Source of the DNA: Turritopsis dohrnii
Taxonomy: Eukaryota; Cnidaria; Hydrozoa; Anthoathecata; Oceaniidae
Length of the DNA stretch: 64,000 nucleotides
Direction of reading: 5' to 3'
Assembly: GCA_027922465.2 (NCBI GenBank)
Contig: BQMF02000491.1
Location: 1-64,000, forward strand
The position numbers and the translations under genes are program-made. Every line of letters begins with the position of its first letter. The stretch's first letter is position 1. This document shows, piece after piece, positions 21,229-33,409 of this stretch. The notes beneath the pieces were generated by a model. The model made no database searches. It saw only the letters and a program-made list of their open reading frames with translations, and was not told the DNA's origin.

Positions 21229-21309
21229 TGGATGTAAATATATCGTTAGAAGATAAAGGTAAAGACGTTGAAAATACAGCAAAGGAAATTCAATTAGGTT
21301 ATTATTAAA
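21229..21309 (+). CDS. 26-residue acidic micro-frame
   Basis: ATG 21229 to TAA 21307-21309 (MDVNISLEDKGKDVENT...). It lies between the MARTK gene and the membrane-anchored gene, same strand. It may be a remnant or chance. Confidence 0.2.
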
Positions 21310-21324
21310 AGAAAGACAACCGCT

Positions 21325-21996
21325 GTGAAAGTTGTTTCCAAACACTCCCCGCAGAAGCAATCAACAGAAACAAATTACTTGCATCATATATTCGATAACA
21401 GAAATTATATCATGGCCAAATTGTCACTTTTAAATAATACCGATATAATTATTATCACCATTATCATAATATTTATTATTAAGATAATGCTTAAATTAAT
21501 GAAACAATATCGACTTGATCATGAACATGACAATGTCATCATCAGCACGACACAAGCTGAAGCATTTATAAATAAGTACATGGAAATATGGAATCACGAA
21601 TTCACAAATCCCATTTATCGTGGCGTGATGGGCAAGGAAGAACGAAGAAGACAATTTCGATACGAAGGCAGTATATATCAAGAAAAAAAAACTGACGAAA
21701 ACGGTAAAGAAACTACGCATGTATTGTGTCATGTATGCATGCAAGAATTAGAGGAAGAGAACATAAAAATGGTTCAATCATGTACTACTTGTTTCTGTGA
21801 ATATTGTAATCACAAATTAATTTATCACTATCGTGGGCGTGGTTATTGTCCATGCACAATTCATATCGAATGCAGACGCACGCATCATTGGACAGATCCG
21901 TATTGGAATTTGAAACAACTTTATAAAATAAGAAATTTATTGCATCAAGACTTGATATTTTCAGAATTATTCAAAAGAGACAACACTAGATTTTAA
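21325..21996 (+). CDS. membrane-anchored Cys/His-rich protein, unknown
   Basis: 223 residues from ATG 21325, with a second good start at 21412 (MAKLSLLNN). A transmembrane segment rich in Ile/Thr lies near residues 40-55 (DIIIITIIIIFIIKIML). A zinc-binding cluster follows at about 133-185: CHVCMQEL, CTTCFCEYC, CPCTIHIEC, then HHW. This looks like a RING or RING-variant arrangement, so an E3-ligase-like role is possible, but no family is assigned. It is the last gene before the right-hand side of the polymerase element. Confidence 0.55.
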   Translation: MKVVSKHSPQKQSTETNYLHHIFDNRNYIMAKLSLLNNTDIIIITIIIIFIIKIMLKLMKQYRLDHEHDNVIISTTQAEAFINKYMEIWNHEFTNPIYRGVMGKEERRRQFRYEGSIYQEKKTDENGKETTHVLCHVCMQELEEENIKMVQSCTTCFCEYCNHKLIYHYRGRGYCPCTIHIECRRTHHWTDPYWNLKQLYKIRNLLHQDLIFSELFKRDNTRF

Positions 21997-22159
21997 TTAA
22001 CGTGCCGCTTGCAACCCGTTAGTAGCCAGTCGAAATAAAGTCATTACTTCAAGCAACATGTTGTTTATTTATCAATTACTATTTTATTACAACTACTATT
22101 TACTTTCTCATTAAATATTTATCATTTACCAACTACTAACTAGTGACCGGATCTCTTTG

Positions 22160-22252
22160 AACATTTTTAACTAGGTACCAATCTCTTTTTAACAACTTTA
22201 TAACTAGTTACCAGTCTTTTTTAACTAGGTACCAATCTCTTTTAACTCAGCT
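22160..22252. repeat. short tandem repeat AACTAGGTACCAATCTC
   Basis: Three imperfect copies of a 25-30-bp unit (TAACTAG(G/T)TACCA(A/G)TCT...) lie at 22170, 22201 and 22224, just outside the last small gene of the polymerase element. It may be part of its right end. Confidence 0.5.
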
Positions 22253-22259
22253 CCAGACT

Positions 22260-23330
22260 ACTTTTTTGGTCATACTTTCAAACTACTATTTTCTTTGTTT
22301 TCACAAAACAATAGTGTCCATTGTTACAAAAAGTTTGGAATTTCTTATGTAAACAGCGGCACCCTTTCATCTTTCGATTACAAAAGAACGAAGTTATAAA
22401 GAAGTATTAGGACTGCCACCCCCCTCCCACCGCATATCATCATCAATCTCTAAAAGGACCTTTTTATGAATAAAACTTTATGGGGCATATGGTGTGTGTC
22501 TGCTGCAACACACCTCATAAACATAAACATTTACATTAGATTTTATCATCATCATTGGACTTTTATGTCTTGTTTTGTGTTGTGTGTGGAAATAAAAACA
22601 GTTAGGTGGATCAAAATACAACACGAAGTATTTGAATAAACATGGCTTAAAGATATTAGCTAGAGCATATAAATATGGAGAAGAAATAACAGCTTTATCT
22701 TTTATTCATCACAGATACACGGCTTGTAAGAATCCATAGATGCACTTTCAGAAGCTTTCATTTAAATTTTCAAAAGTATCAACAAGCAATATTCTCATTA
22801 GCTTACAATATTATCGTAAAGGATAAGAGGTATTCCTGGTTTCCCAGAGCATTCGGAGATTTCTCGGGGGAAAATGTCTACTTAACTCAAAAAGCAACCA
22901 CGTTGTTTTGACCGCCACCGTACAGATCGACAATTTTGCCTAAGCGCTATACCCTGAACACTTGTGAGCTTGATCATCCAAATTATTACCTACCTCAAAA
23001 TTTCCGAAAATCAAAGGTAAGTGAGCCAAATCGCACTTTTTGTATGCCCCTGTAGGAGGTTGCATCCAGTTACGGCAGCCGAAATGCATCTCCCTGTTAG
23101 TGTTTGATGACAATATTTGATCTTGCCAAATGAGCTCCGTTCCGCTAAAAGCTACACTCCGCAAAAATACAATATTGCAGAATGCTTGAAAGTTGTTAAT
23201 ACTTCTGACTCTTTTAGGTAATTCCTTGAATATAATACTTTGTTGTTGAAACGACTGGAAACAAACTCTTTTTAACTTAACTCTTAACTTTTTAACTTGT
23301 TATGTCGCAGCGATCTTCGATTTCGATTGG
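22260..23330. other. non-coding
   Basis: No gene recognised. The mixed-composition stretch 22820-23160 has an open frame on the minus strand without recognisable motifs. Confidence 0.3.
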
Positions 23331-23339
23331 TAGGTATGT

Positions 23340-23851
23340 TGGCCATATTTTCTCATGAAGAGCTCGATGTGTTATCTTCACTATGGAGTATTCGATGGTT
23401 TCAGCAATCAGTTCAATTGAGTAATATTGTAAACTTTACTGTATTTCCCCAATACATATCCTGCAGGGATATTTTGCACCGAATACAGTGCTGCAGTAGT
23501 TTAATTCCAACAGCATTAGATAATAGGTTTTCTTTCTTTGACCATTCAGCAAGTATTTTGTAGATCGTTTTGTAGTTCAGTTGATCTAGCAGCAATACTA
23601 CGAGCTTTACAATGATTGTAAATGCTTGTATCGTTGGCGTATTGAACAGAATTTGATTTTATATCAAACGACAAATCCGATACATATAAGTTAAACAACA
23701 CAGGCCCAAGGATACTTCCTTGAGAACCACCGTAATTCATCAGATTCATTTCCGATATTTTATCGTCAATTTGGACAAATTGGTAAAGATCGGTTAAATA
23801 ACTTTGAAGAATTTCAAGACTATGCTTTGACACATTGATTATTATTATCAC
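23340..23851 (-). pseudogene. LINE reverse transcriptase fragment
   Basis: The frame contains GGSQGSILGPVLFNLYVSDL (the canonical QG(S/T)-LGP-LF motif) and VQYANDTSIY, where the catalytic YADD is changed to YAND. A short shift then leads to an RILAEWSKKENLLSN-like thumb segment. Both ends are missing. Likely a CR1/L2-type fragment, inactive because the second Asp motif is altered. Confidence 0.7.
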
Positions 23852-24590
23852 TAGCCACCCAGGCAGTGTCGCTCACCACCCATGTTCAGTATGCGTTGTG
23901 TTGCAGAATTCTTTAACCCGGGTAAACAATTTTTAAGGGTTTTAATCAAATGTGAGCTGAATCACAGAAAAGCTTAATAAAAAAACTTTCCCCTGGAAAG
24001 AACCAAAGATCAAAATAATTAAAAAATGAAAACATCAAAATACTTAACATTTGCTCCTGGCATAATTTTTAACCCCTGGAGACATTAAACACAACCAAAA
24101 ATCAAAATTATAAAGGATTTGAATCATCGAAACGCTTAAAATAACCTATTTACCGAAATCATGTTTTTTACATGCAGAAGATTTAACACAGAAACAAAAA
24201 GCAAGAACAGAATATATATATTTATACACAAAAGAGAAGTGTAAAATAATAGCAATATTTAACACAGATCTGTTTACCTGGCATACAAAAGCAAACATTG
24301 AATTAAATTACAAAACATTAAATAAAAACAAATTGATACTTTCCAACTGTTTCGCTTGTGCTTGTTACTGGTCTGCAATCATTAATGAATTTTTGAAATG
24401 ATAAGTCTGTTCTTCCCAAAACAAACAACTTCACGATTAAAAACATAATCTTACCTAAAAAATATTTCAATTGTATAAAAATACAGAGAAAGATAATCAT
24501 GCTATAACATTGATTATGAAGATAAACACTGTTCTTGTGCGGATGAAAGGCTTCTAACATTAATCACTGGTGTTCAACAGTCTATCAGGC
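23852..24590. other. non-coding
   Basis: AT-rich, nothing recognised. It lies between two LINE fragments and may include 5' UTR of the following element. Confidence 0.3.
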
Positions 24591-24593
24591 ATA

Positions 24594-26815
24594 ATGGCGG
24601 CTAAGCGGGTGGACGTGTTTTTTCCTGCTAGTCTATTATTGTTTTTCATATTGTGTAGTTTTTATGTTACAAAACCCCGCTATTTACAAGAAGATGGTAT
24701 GAGTATTACATTGAATGAACGTGCTTTCTATGAGAATCAGAAAGAAACCTTCATAACCAGTTCTTTGTATGTTTTCAAGCCAAAAATCACTGCTTGTTGT
24801 CGTGTTGATCATAAAAATTGGTTTGTTATTTTGTTGCTGATTTGTGGAGATATTGAGGTGACACCTGGACCTTTCATCAACCCCGAGCTTTTTAAATTAC
24901 TCAAACAGGAAGGTACCCACATTTTTCATCAGAATGTACGTGGTTTATTTTCGCAAAAAGCTCACATAGAGGAATTTTTACACAGATCTTCAAACATAGA
25001 CATATTAACATTAAGCAAGACACACATAAACAAATCTGATGTTGAAGCTGCATTTGATATTCCGGGGTACACCTTTTTCAGTAAACCTAGAAACACCGGC
25101 AAAGGTGGTGGCGTTGCCGCCTATGTATCAAATAACATTGACTGAGAGAGAAGGGAAGATTTAGAGGACAAAAATGTGGTATTTGGTTGGAAATATCACC
25201 CCCAAGAGCAAAAAGTTATTTGATTTGTATCATGTATCGACCCCCTAACACTTCGTCATATCTCCCATTGAATTTTAATGATTTGTTAAACAAAATGCTG
25301 TCGTTAGCAAATCAAGACGCAAAAGAAATTATTCTCATAGGAGACGTCAATGCAAATTATCTAAATTCGAATGACAACAAAGATTTTAAAAGCGTATTAT
25401 CATTATTCGGTTTAAAGCAACTTGTTACTAAACCTACTCGATATAACGACAATGGCGCAACTTTGATAGACATAATTGCTTCTAACTGTTCAATGAATAT
25501 AACAAAAACAGAAACTATTTCATTAAGCATTAGTGATCATGAAATGATTGGCTGCTGCAGAAAAATTAACACGAAATTCTCTCCACGAAAAATATTCTGC
25601 CGGGATTACAAAACTTACGATCCTGAAAAGTTGAGAGACGATTTGAATAACGTAAACTGGAATTCTTTCTATAACCTACGTAACGTAAATGATGCATGGA
25701 ATTATTTGAAGTCCGTTTTATCCGAAACTTTCGACAAACATGCTCCACGCATATCTAAAATGATTAGAGGAAAACCATCACCCTGGTTGACCCCTGAAAT
25801 AAAACAACAAATGAATCAAAGGGATCAACTACATAGAAAATATCAGAAGTCGAAGTCCACTGCTGATAAAAACGCATATAAACAAAAACAAAATGTAGTA
25901 AACATCATGTTAAGATCGGCCAGGAATAATTACAACAAAGAACTTCTCCGAGATAACGCAAATAATCCAAATAAGTTCTGGAGATGTCTTAAACGAGTTT
26001 TTCCTTGTGGTACCAAATGCAATGCTTCTAGCAAAGTCTCCTTCGTTATCAATGGAAACAAAACTTCGGAACCCATGGACATTGCTAATGGCTTTTGTTC
26101 CTTCTTTACAACAATTGTTCACACCCTGAAAGACCAAACGTTTAAATTACGTGACTTTGTATGGAGACAACCGAAAGCCAGTCGACTCAAAACTTTCAGT
26201 AAATTTAAATTCGAATATGTGTCGAAAGTGGAAATAGAGCATCAATTGAAGAAAATTAAACGTAAGAAAGCTACTGGAAATGACGGACTACCTCCTGGTA
26301 TGATCAAGGACGTAGCCTCTGTTATATCATCACAGCTATGTCATATAGTAAATCTTTCTCTAAAAACAGGTCTTTTCCCATCTGAATGGAAGGAAGCAAA
26401 GGTTATGCCACTGCATAAATCTGGTCCTCGAAACAAATTCGATAACTACAGACCAATCTCTGTTTTATCTGTTATGTCAAAAGTCTTAGAGAAATCTGTA
26501 CATAAGCAATTGTTACGCTACCTTGACACTGAAAAAAAATATAACGAAACGACAGTTGTGTGGGTTTGTACGAAAAAGTATGGACAATGTCCTCAGTGAG
26601 CACTTCGAAAATTATTTTGCAATCTTGAAACACAAATTCAATACGAGAAATAATCAAGCGTCTTTGAAACTACCGAAGGTGAAAACCGAAGATGGCAAAC
26701 GATCTGTTTACTTTACTGGTGCAAAGATATATAATAGCCTTCCACTGGAAATAAGGAAAATTGAAAATTTTACGGAATTTAAAAATAGTGTCAAGCTCTT
26801 TTTCACTTGATCTTC
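24594..26815 (+). pseudogene. non-LTR retrotransposon (CR1/L2-like) with internal RT deletion
   Basis: ATG 24594 begins a hydrophobic leader, then the family-typical GDIEVTPGPF. Endonuclease motifs follow: LTLSKTHIN (the catalytic Glu of ETH is Lys), GKGGGVAAYV, IMYRPPN, GDVNANYL, TLIDIIASN and SDHEMIG. There is a TGA at 25143 and a frameshift near 25170. RT fingers follow (KRKKATGNDGLPPGMIKD, PLHKSGPRNKFDNYRPISVL). Near 26540-26600 the text jumps to the terminal domain (KHKFNTRNNQ, GAKIYNSLPLEIR), so the palm with the FADD motif is deleted. Not autonomous. Confidence 0.85.
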
Positions 26816-27185
26816 TTCTTAAGTGCCTAATGGCCATTTCTAGTGCCCTATGGTTTTCTCTTTTCGTGACTTCAGCCTTTATATGTCTTATGTATGGTGT
26901 GAACCAGTTCCCTCTCATCTTTTCTTTTGAGTCTGGTGTGCCTTTTTAGTCATTTTAGTCATTTCTTAGTGATTCTGCGGCTCTTCTCATATTGATTTTT
27001 TTCCTTTTTCGAAGATTATATTTTATATTTTATGTATATATATATATACACTTACTTTTACACTTGATAAAGACTTGTAAAATGTCGAAATATCGTGATA
27101 AGAAATAATGTGTTTTTCTTGTTTACTTGTAATACTCAACACATACGTGAACTGACTGCTACGTTTTATATGTATATATATATAA
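26816..27185. other. LINE 3' tail and AT microsatellites
   Basis: Non-coding sequence following the LINE terminal domain. (TA)n tracts at 27033-27050 and 27170-27182 flank it. Confidence 0.4.
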
Positions 27186-28520
27186 TCCTAGTAGGGACTT
27201 AGGTCGACCACCAAATTTTGCATACTTAAGTCGACCAGTCATAACTCATGAAATATATCATTTTTGCCAATATGAGTGAGGTTTTTGGCAATGATAATGG
27301 TAAATAATACGTTTTGGTTGCATAACATTGCTAAATGGGACATTCAAATTTTTTGGTCGACCTATGCATTTTTTTTTACTAATTACATCTTAGGTCGACC
27401 ATAACAAGATTTAACATTGGGCAATATGAATGTCAATTCCTTTTGCTGTAGAAGTAAACAGAATCATTAATCTTGATAAAAATGTGATTGAACTAACTTT
27501 GCTGGTGTTCATTAACCAAATTAGCGCATGCGCAGTCATTGTGATGTCGATATCGCTAGCTGGCTTTGGAGTGCCTGTTTTCGTTTCTGGAGATTGTTCG
27601 TTTGATCCCTGACCGAGTTATACCAGCAATAAGAGTGTGAATCGATCTGCTCAGTTTACCACTCATTTTGAAAGCAGAATTGATTGTTAGGGCCACGTGT
27701 TTGACTCTTGATTTATTTGTGGTCTCTGTAAAGCGAAGTTAAATTTTTACTCACTCCCAGTTAACACACGAAGTCAACACAACGTTGTTTTATGGTTGTT
27801 CTAACGTCGTGACCAAAAACGACTATTAACCGACGTCAAGAAAACGTCACGGCTGGTCGCAAATAGTTGTGACCTGAAAAAAGACATTTCAAAATCCTAC
27901 AATGATTGAAAGCTTATGTCGTAACTAGAGTGGTATAATACCGTAATTTTATCCTATTAAAATCATTTATTTACTTACAGTCAATTCTGACGTTCTTTTG
28001 ATGTCAAAAGAACGTTGCGTTTGTATTCCTACATTCTGTATGCAATTAAGTTCTTAAGGTAATCATCTTGAAAATCATGGAAAAAGTGTCTTCCTTTATC
28101 TATTCATTTGGATAAGAAGGATAGAAGAATGCCTGAATGAATTAATATAATCCAAGATTAAGAAAGAAACGTAAAACTTCTCGTTCTTTTCCATCTTAAC
28201 CTACTCAAAATTAAGTTGGTGATTTTGATGTTAGTCAAATACATGTTCCCATGTTAAGGCGCCGTAGTGTAGCGGTTATCACTCTTAGAATTCATGCGAC
28301 AGGTCAGGGTTCGATTCCCATTGGTGACTTTTCATTTGTGGTCATTACCCTTCCTTGTTAATTTGGCTATGCTACAACGGCAATGCAACGTTGTTTTTTA
28401 ATCGTCGTTTTGACGTCAAAATCCGACGCTGTTTTGCTGTTTCCATTTCGACCTTTACACGACCGTCAAGTGACGATGGAATACGACGTCAAAGCAACGT
28501 CGAAACAACGTCTTTGTGCT
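27186..28520 (+). repeat. composite repeat with GGTCGACC palindromes, copy 1
   Basis: GTCGACC words at 27202, 27230, 27354 and 27392 are followed at 27767 by CCCAGTTAACACACGAAG and a GACGTCAAGAAAACGTC stretch, then a segment (27950-27995) with CATTTATTTACTTACA, then a tRNA-like head at 28258. A second copy runs in opposite orientation from 49020 down to about 47640 with the same order of parts. The right end reads AACGTC... TTACTGGG at 28515, an inverted counterpart of the CCCAGTTAA at 27767, so 27767-28517 may be a TIR element of its own. Confidence 0.55.
28258..28328 (+). repeat. tRNA-derived SINE head
   Basis: GGCGCCGTAGTGTAGCGGTT followed by a B box GGTTCGATTCC. The A and B boxes of RNA polymerase III are both good. 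The 5' and 3' ends do not pair as an acceptor stem, so it is not a functional tRNA. It shares the GGCGCCGTRGT start with the SINE at 47681. Confidence 0.55.
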
Positions 28521-29500
28521 TACTGGGCTTGTTCTAAACTTATTTTAACATTTGCAATATTTCTGCCGGTTCACAGATAAGGCGGAAATGCAGTTTCTTT
28601 CACAGTTCTGGACGGTATCTAGTTTGCAGTATATGTTAGCGAATGTGCCTAGCATGCGTATAAAAAGGAGGGACGATGTAGTATCGTTTTTGGTTTTGTC
28701 ATATCGTATGCGGGAAGTGTTCTGTAAATTTAGCTCATTATTTTATTCTTTTTATTTTATGTCACATCGAATTGGTCTATCGGACATCAATCGGAGAGAA
28801 AGAAAATCGATGTTATGGTGGAGTAAGTTTAAGCCGGTCTTCATTCAATCAAAGTTATACATAGGATCACGGTTATTCCCTGTGACTTTTCTTTGGCAAT
28901 ATCAGAGTCCACAGTTTTATAGCCCGGATTCTATTAGTTACCTTTGTTCGATGTAGTCTCGACAAGGAAGGTTATTGCTTTGTACACATTAATGTGGTCT
29001 TCCATGTACGGTTCTGCCGCGCGATATGCTGTTATAATATATACCAAAATGCACTGAAATTTTGTTGTTATTCTTGTGTATAGGATTTGGGTTAATGAGG
29101 TAAGAATCGGAAAGAAAACATTTTAATATCTAGCAAAATGTCACTACTACTTTCCTTTCTCCCATGACATTAATTCTTTTTAACTAGAAAAAAGATAAAC
29201 CTTTGGGAAATAAGTACCCTCTTACGCAAGGTGAATATGTTTTCGGGCTTCTTCACTTTACAAGATCTTTTCCGAACTTGTTTTATTTTCAGGTTGATTT
29301 TTCATCTTTAGTGGATGTTATTATACTTTAAAATCTTTTAAACAAACCCTCAAATCATATGTATGTAGTGAACTTATTTTGAATTTATTTTGAAAAAACA
29401 CGGAATACAAAATAGAATGCAAAATCTGAATTTGTATTAAAAATGCCAACACTTTTCAAAAAGTGATCAGCTTACCTGCTCATAAAACTTCATAAGAACA
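28521..29500. other. non-coding
   Basis: No supported gene. Open stretches at 28550-28956 have no motif or coding-like features. Confidence 0.3.
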
Positions 29501-30125
29501 GCTTTAAACAGCCGCATAATCGCCGGGTCGAATTAAACTCTTTATTAAATGCGACAAGAGTTCGACCTTATAAAGTGAAAAATTAGTTAAGTGAGAAATA
29601 ATGAATTAAGTTCAGCAGAATTTGTCGAATTAAAAGGCACTCTTCGACATAAATTCGGCATCACTTTATACGGCCGCGTAATCGTCGAGTTTAATGACAG
29701 CTTAATTGAACTTCGTGAAAAAAGTGTACGAAAGTAGTGGCAACGTGTAAGAAACAGAGTAACAGTAGTAGTAACAGTAAATCATGTATTTGTCTTGAAG
29801 ATGGCCCCTATAAAAAGTTACAGTAAAACATAATAATAATAATATCAACAATCTAAGATCTACGATCGATTTTTGATAGCAACATGAGATGATAAAAAGT
29901 AGAACTTCGCAAGGTATTTGAGACGACCTAATGCCAGTGCTGATAGATCGTCGATTGCAAGATAATTTTGTAACAAAATTGGATGATAAATCCGTTCGAC
30001 ATTTATGCAACTGTCTAAAGCCATGTCGAATTTGATATGAGGCAACCTGTATAAATTTTGTCAAATTTTCCCCGAACAAAAGTAATTTAATTCGACACGG
30101 CGATTATGCGGCTGTATAAGCTGTC
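29500..30125. mobile_element. TIR element with ends ACAGCCGCATAATCGCCG
   Basis: The left end near 29501 (AGCTTTAAACAGCCGCATAA...) and right end near 30123 are inverted copies of about 38 bp including CGCATAATCGCCG and GTCGAATTAAA. A third, related stretch (CGGCCGCGTAATCGTCGAG) lies internally at 29672-29690. No transposase, so a non-autonomous element of unknown superfamily. Confidence 0.6.
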
Positions 30126-31319
30126 GTTAAAGTCAAAAGAACCAAAGCAAACCCAAACAAACAAACAAAGTTTGATGCTTACAAATGTTATGTTGGTTTT
30201 AAATGTTTCAAAAACAGTAAGGAACAGTGAAGAAAACTACAAAAATAGAAATTTTAACGAATGGCAAGCAAATAGCAAAAAGATGACCTGTCTACAAAGT
30301 TCAAGTAGCTTAAACAGTTTATACTTAATGTTTATGTTTTATTGTTTAACTCTTACTTAGTATATCGAAAAACAAAAAATAGAAATCTAAATATTTTAAT
30401 TGAGTTCAAAGTGGTTGTGAAAGGATCTCAAGTGCTGTGTATATCTTTTCATTTTCCCAACAACAAAAACCAAATCATCCATGAAACATCTTTCTACTTC
30501 TAAAAATGTTCAAACTGTTCATCAACTCAAGGAATTAGACTATGCAAGTTGCAAATGTTTTACCAAAGTTTTCTTAATCTGCACAATGATCTGCAGAGAA
30601 CATGTTGGAAAAAGTATTCAATTTTTGTGTTTCTAATTAACGAATTAGATGGTAACGCATTTTACTTTTTCCATCAAGAACTTTTAAGGACGCTACAGTG
30701 ACTGACCTGGTGTTTTTCGACTGAAAGAAACATTATTACTTGATTTCCAGGCAAACAGTGCTTATTAAATAAGGTTGAATCGACTTTCATAACGAGCGTG
30801 CAAAAGTGACATTGAAATTATTGCATACTTATACGCTCAGAAATCATTGATTGCAGCCATTGTGACGAAGTTGATGTAGTTCGGGGTGACTCAATAACCT
30901 AGTTTTGTTAGCTCTGACTGAAAAGTAACTCAACTAAGAAATGTACCTGAGTCATTTTGACTAACCTCAGGTAGTCAATTGTCATTGACTACCCACATGT
31001 TGTCAGAAAGTATTCACTTTGACTACTTCAACGTAGTCATCATAATCATCTGCTCGAAGACTCACTTAAAGGTGGTTATTTTGACTACCTTAGATAGTCA
31101 ATCTAGCAGACTGTAAAATGACCACTCAATCCCTGAAAGAGTCATGCTAGCGACTATAACAGCGTGAATCACTCATCCTTGCTTAGTACTCAGCAAGAGA
31201 ATAGAAATGATGTCTAGGGTTGTTGTCTATTAGAGCGATTTCTATGATTAAAACTTCCGTAGCCCAAATGGTGTCTTTAAATGCTCTAAGACCTCCTTCG
31301 CAGGCTAACAGTACCTTAA
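30126..31319. other. non-coding, with GTAGTCA-rich stretch
   Basis: 30876-31160 is unusually rich in GACTAC/GTAGTCA and TGACTCA-like words in both directions (for example near 30890, 30950, 30970, 31020, 31035, 31082 and 31096). The rest is featureless. Confidence 0.35.
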
Positions 31320-31850
31320 TAAACTGAAGAGGCTATCCTGGTCAAAAATTCATAATTAAATAATGCTTTCAAGGATTGATGTGCGTTCAGGGATTGATGT
31401 ACGGATCCGTGAACGAACATCCAAGAAACATTTTGACCTAAGGATTTGGAAAATTTCATTGTAATATACACATTCCAAGAAGAAACGGAATTTAAATCAG
31501 AGTCAAAATAAGAGAAAAAGAGATATAGGATACCAACAAATGAACGAGTCTACAGAAGTAAGCTATTGACATACATCAATCCCTGAACGCACTTCAATCC
31601 TTGAACGCACGTCAATCTCTGAACGCACATCAATCCTTGAACGCACATTTGGTTGACTTAAGTATGAATTTTTTACCAATGTGGCCCACGACTTTTGCGA
31701 TCGTGACAAATCAATTTTTTATTCTTTGTGCAATTTTCGTACAGTGTTTTTGATGGAGTGACTATAGAGTTAAGAAACTGAAGAGGCTATCCTGGGCAAA
31801 CATTCATAAATAAATAATGCTTTCAAGGATTGATGTGCGTTCAGAGATTG
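31320..31850. repeat. duplicated segment with GATTGATGTGCGTTC minisatellite, copy without insertion
   Basis: AACTGAAGAGGCTATCCTGG plus following sequence occurs twice as a direct repeat (31323 and 31773). Between them is a segment (about 31403-31770) that recurs at 34741-35094 and 37206-37228. Minisatellite units of about 17 bp are present forwards (31373-31400, 31820-31913) and as their complement CAATC-CTGAACGCAC (31579-31648). Confidence 0.7.
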
Positions 31851-33400
31851 ATGTACGTGCAGGAATTGATGTGTACTCGAGAATTAATGCACGCTTAGAC
31901 ATTGATGTGCGTTCTTTTCGGCTGGGAAACCAACAGGGTTTTTTTATTATCATTATTACTAATTTTATTTTCCTGGCATCACAGTTGACTGGGCTATGAA
32001 AACAATACATTAACTAGACATAAAAGACGAAATGATTAAGCATTTTGGACAACAAGCACACTAGAGGTTCCGGGTTCTAGTCCGTCTCTGGTGGAACACT
32101 ACAAGCAGCCAATAGGGGAAATTGACGTTTTTAGGGTTCTGCGATACAGGTACTGGGACGACACAAAATTCAAAACTACATACTGTCGTCATACGAAAAC
32201 AAAGGAAATTGACCCATTTAAGGTGGTCTATATGACTCGAGAAAGGTCGTCATTTTATTTGTTTGAATATCTACTGTCGTCAAATTTACGGGGTTTTCAA
32301 AGTCATTTCGACTCGCGAAAGGTAGCCAAAAAGACTCGTAGCAATGTCTCACGAAAGGATGTCCTGAGAGGCACTGTAAAATTACTACCTTTTAATCGTC
32401 AATTCGGCTCAGTTACATTTCTCAGTGTCTGTTTCTGTCTCCTTATGTACAAGTTTTTGGGCCGCATTCCTTTTGCGATCGTTAAGCCACTCAATAAAGA
32501 ATCATTTTTGTGTTCGCCTTTGAGGCTTTTCATTTCGTTATGAAGCCACAAGCATTCGAATGGATCAGTAATCAAGTCTAGTTCGTTGATGGAACTCCAA
32601 AAGCTACGTACAATCACAAACCAACTGTATTTTTTTTCTTGAATTTCCCGATCACTTTTCTGCCAATTTAATAACACTGCTATCGTGGCTAAAACGTTTA
32701 AACAGTCGACTTACAACATTATACGTATCATTACTACAATCTCATTGGGCAATAGGTTTAAATAATTTTGCTTGATGCTTGATAATGTGCTTCGAGATGA
32801 AATTCTTTGTAGCATTCTGGAAAAGCTTTCTACTATGACGATATATTTCTTCTTTGGAGTGACACCTATTTAATTGATTCGAGCGCATAAACCCATTTTT
32901 GGAGATTAATTCTATGTTATAAGGGCCGATACATTAACATGTAATTTTCCTCATTTCTTGTACTGCTGCTAACGATGTTATAAAAAATTTTGCTGCTAAC
33001 GACTTTGTCAAAAGTACCGTTGATCCAACGGGTATTATTAATGATAGTATCCTGGGTCGTTTTTATACTTTTGCTGCAATAGTCATCATCAATAATATAG
33101 TTTGGTCGACATAAGCATCTAACAGATATATCAGTCAGGTCGTATTTTATGTCGATCGGCAATATAGGGTGATAAGATAGATAATAAAAAGAATGGTGAA
33201 AATTCGGTTGAATAATGAGTATTGACTCCTTTTGTGAAGAAGACCTTTTGATCACCCTCCATTCTTTTGGGTTCTCTTCTCAACCTTTGATTGCTCAGTT
33301 TCTTCTCTTGTATAAACCGTTTGATTGTGGGTGTTTAGCTCTAGAACTCGTTGTTCTGTTTCACTCCTAAGTATTTTACTTACATCCCCCAAATCTTCGC
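31851..33400. other. non-coding
   Basis: Open frames such as 32091-32543 (plus) and 33255-32917 (minus) lack recognisable motifs, and I do not support them as genes. A B-box-like GGTTCTAGTCC occurs near 32072 without a matching A box. Confidence 0.3.
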
Positions 33401-33409
33401 TTTCAATAG

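Larger units (their letters stand above)
12870..21996. mobile_element. decayed Polinton/adintovirus-like element
   Basis: Boundaries are approximate: the CCGAAC tandem repeat on the left and the last small gene (plus, to 21996) on the right. The diagnostic gene is a protein-primed family B DNA polymerase spread over 18592-13568 (minus). The others are small genes without clear relatives: minus at 13413-13012, 19299-18595, 19726-19313, 20250-19897 and 20700-20503; plus at 20865, 21027 and 21325. I did not recognise a capsid protein, packaging ATPase, maturation protease or retroviral-type integrase, so it is either a reduced element, a different virus-like lineage or a deleted copy. The polymerase is broken in several places. 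Confidence 0.6.

Noticed and set aside
28258..28328. Functional tRNA gene
   Set aside because: A and B boxes are present but the ends do not form an acceptor stem; better explained as a SINE head.
32091..32543. Plus-strand 150-residue frame
   Set aside because: No motif, no splice context and composition like surrounding non-coding sequence.
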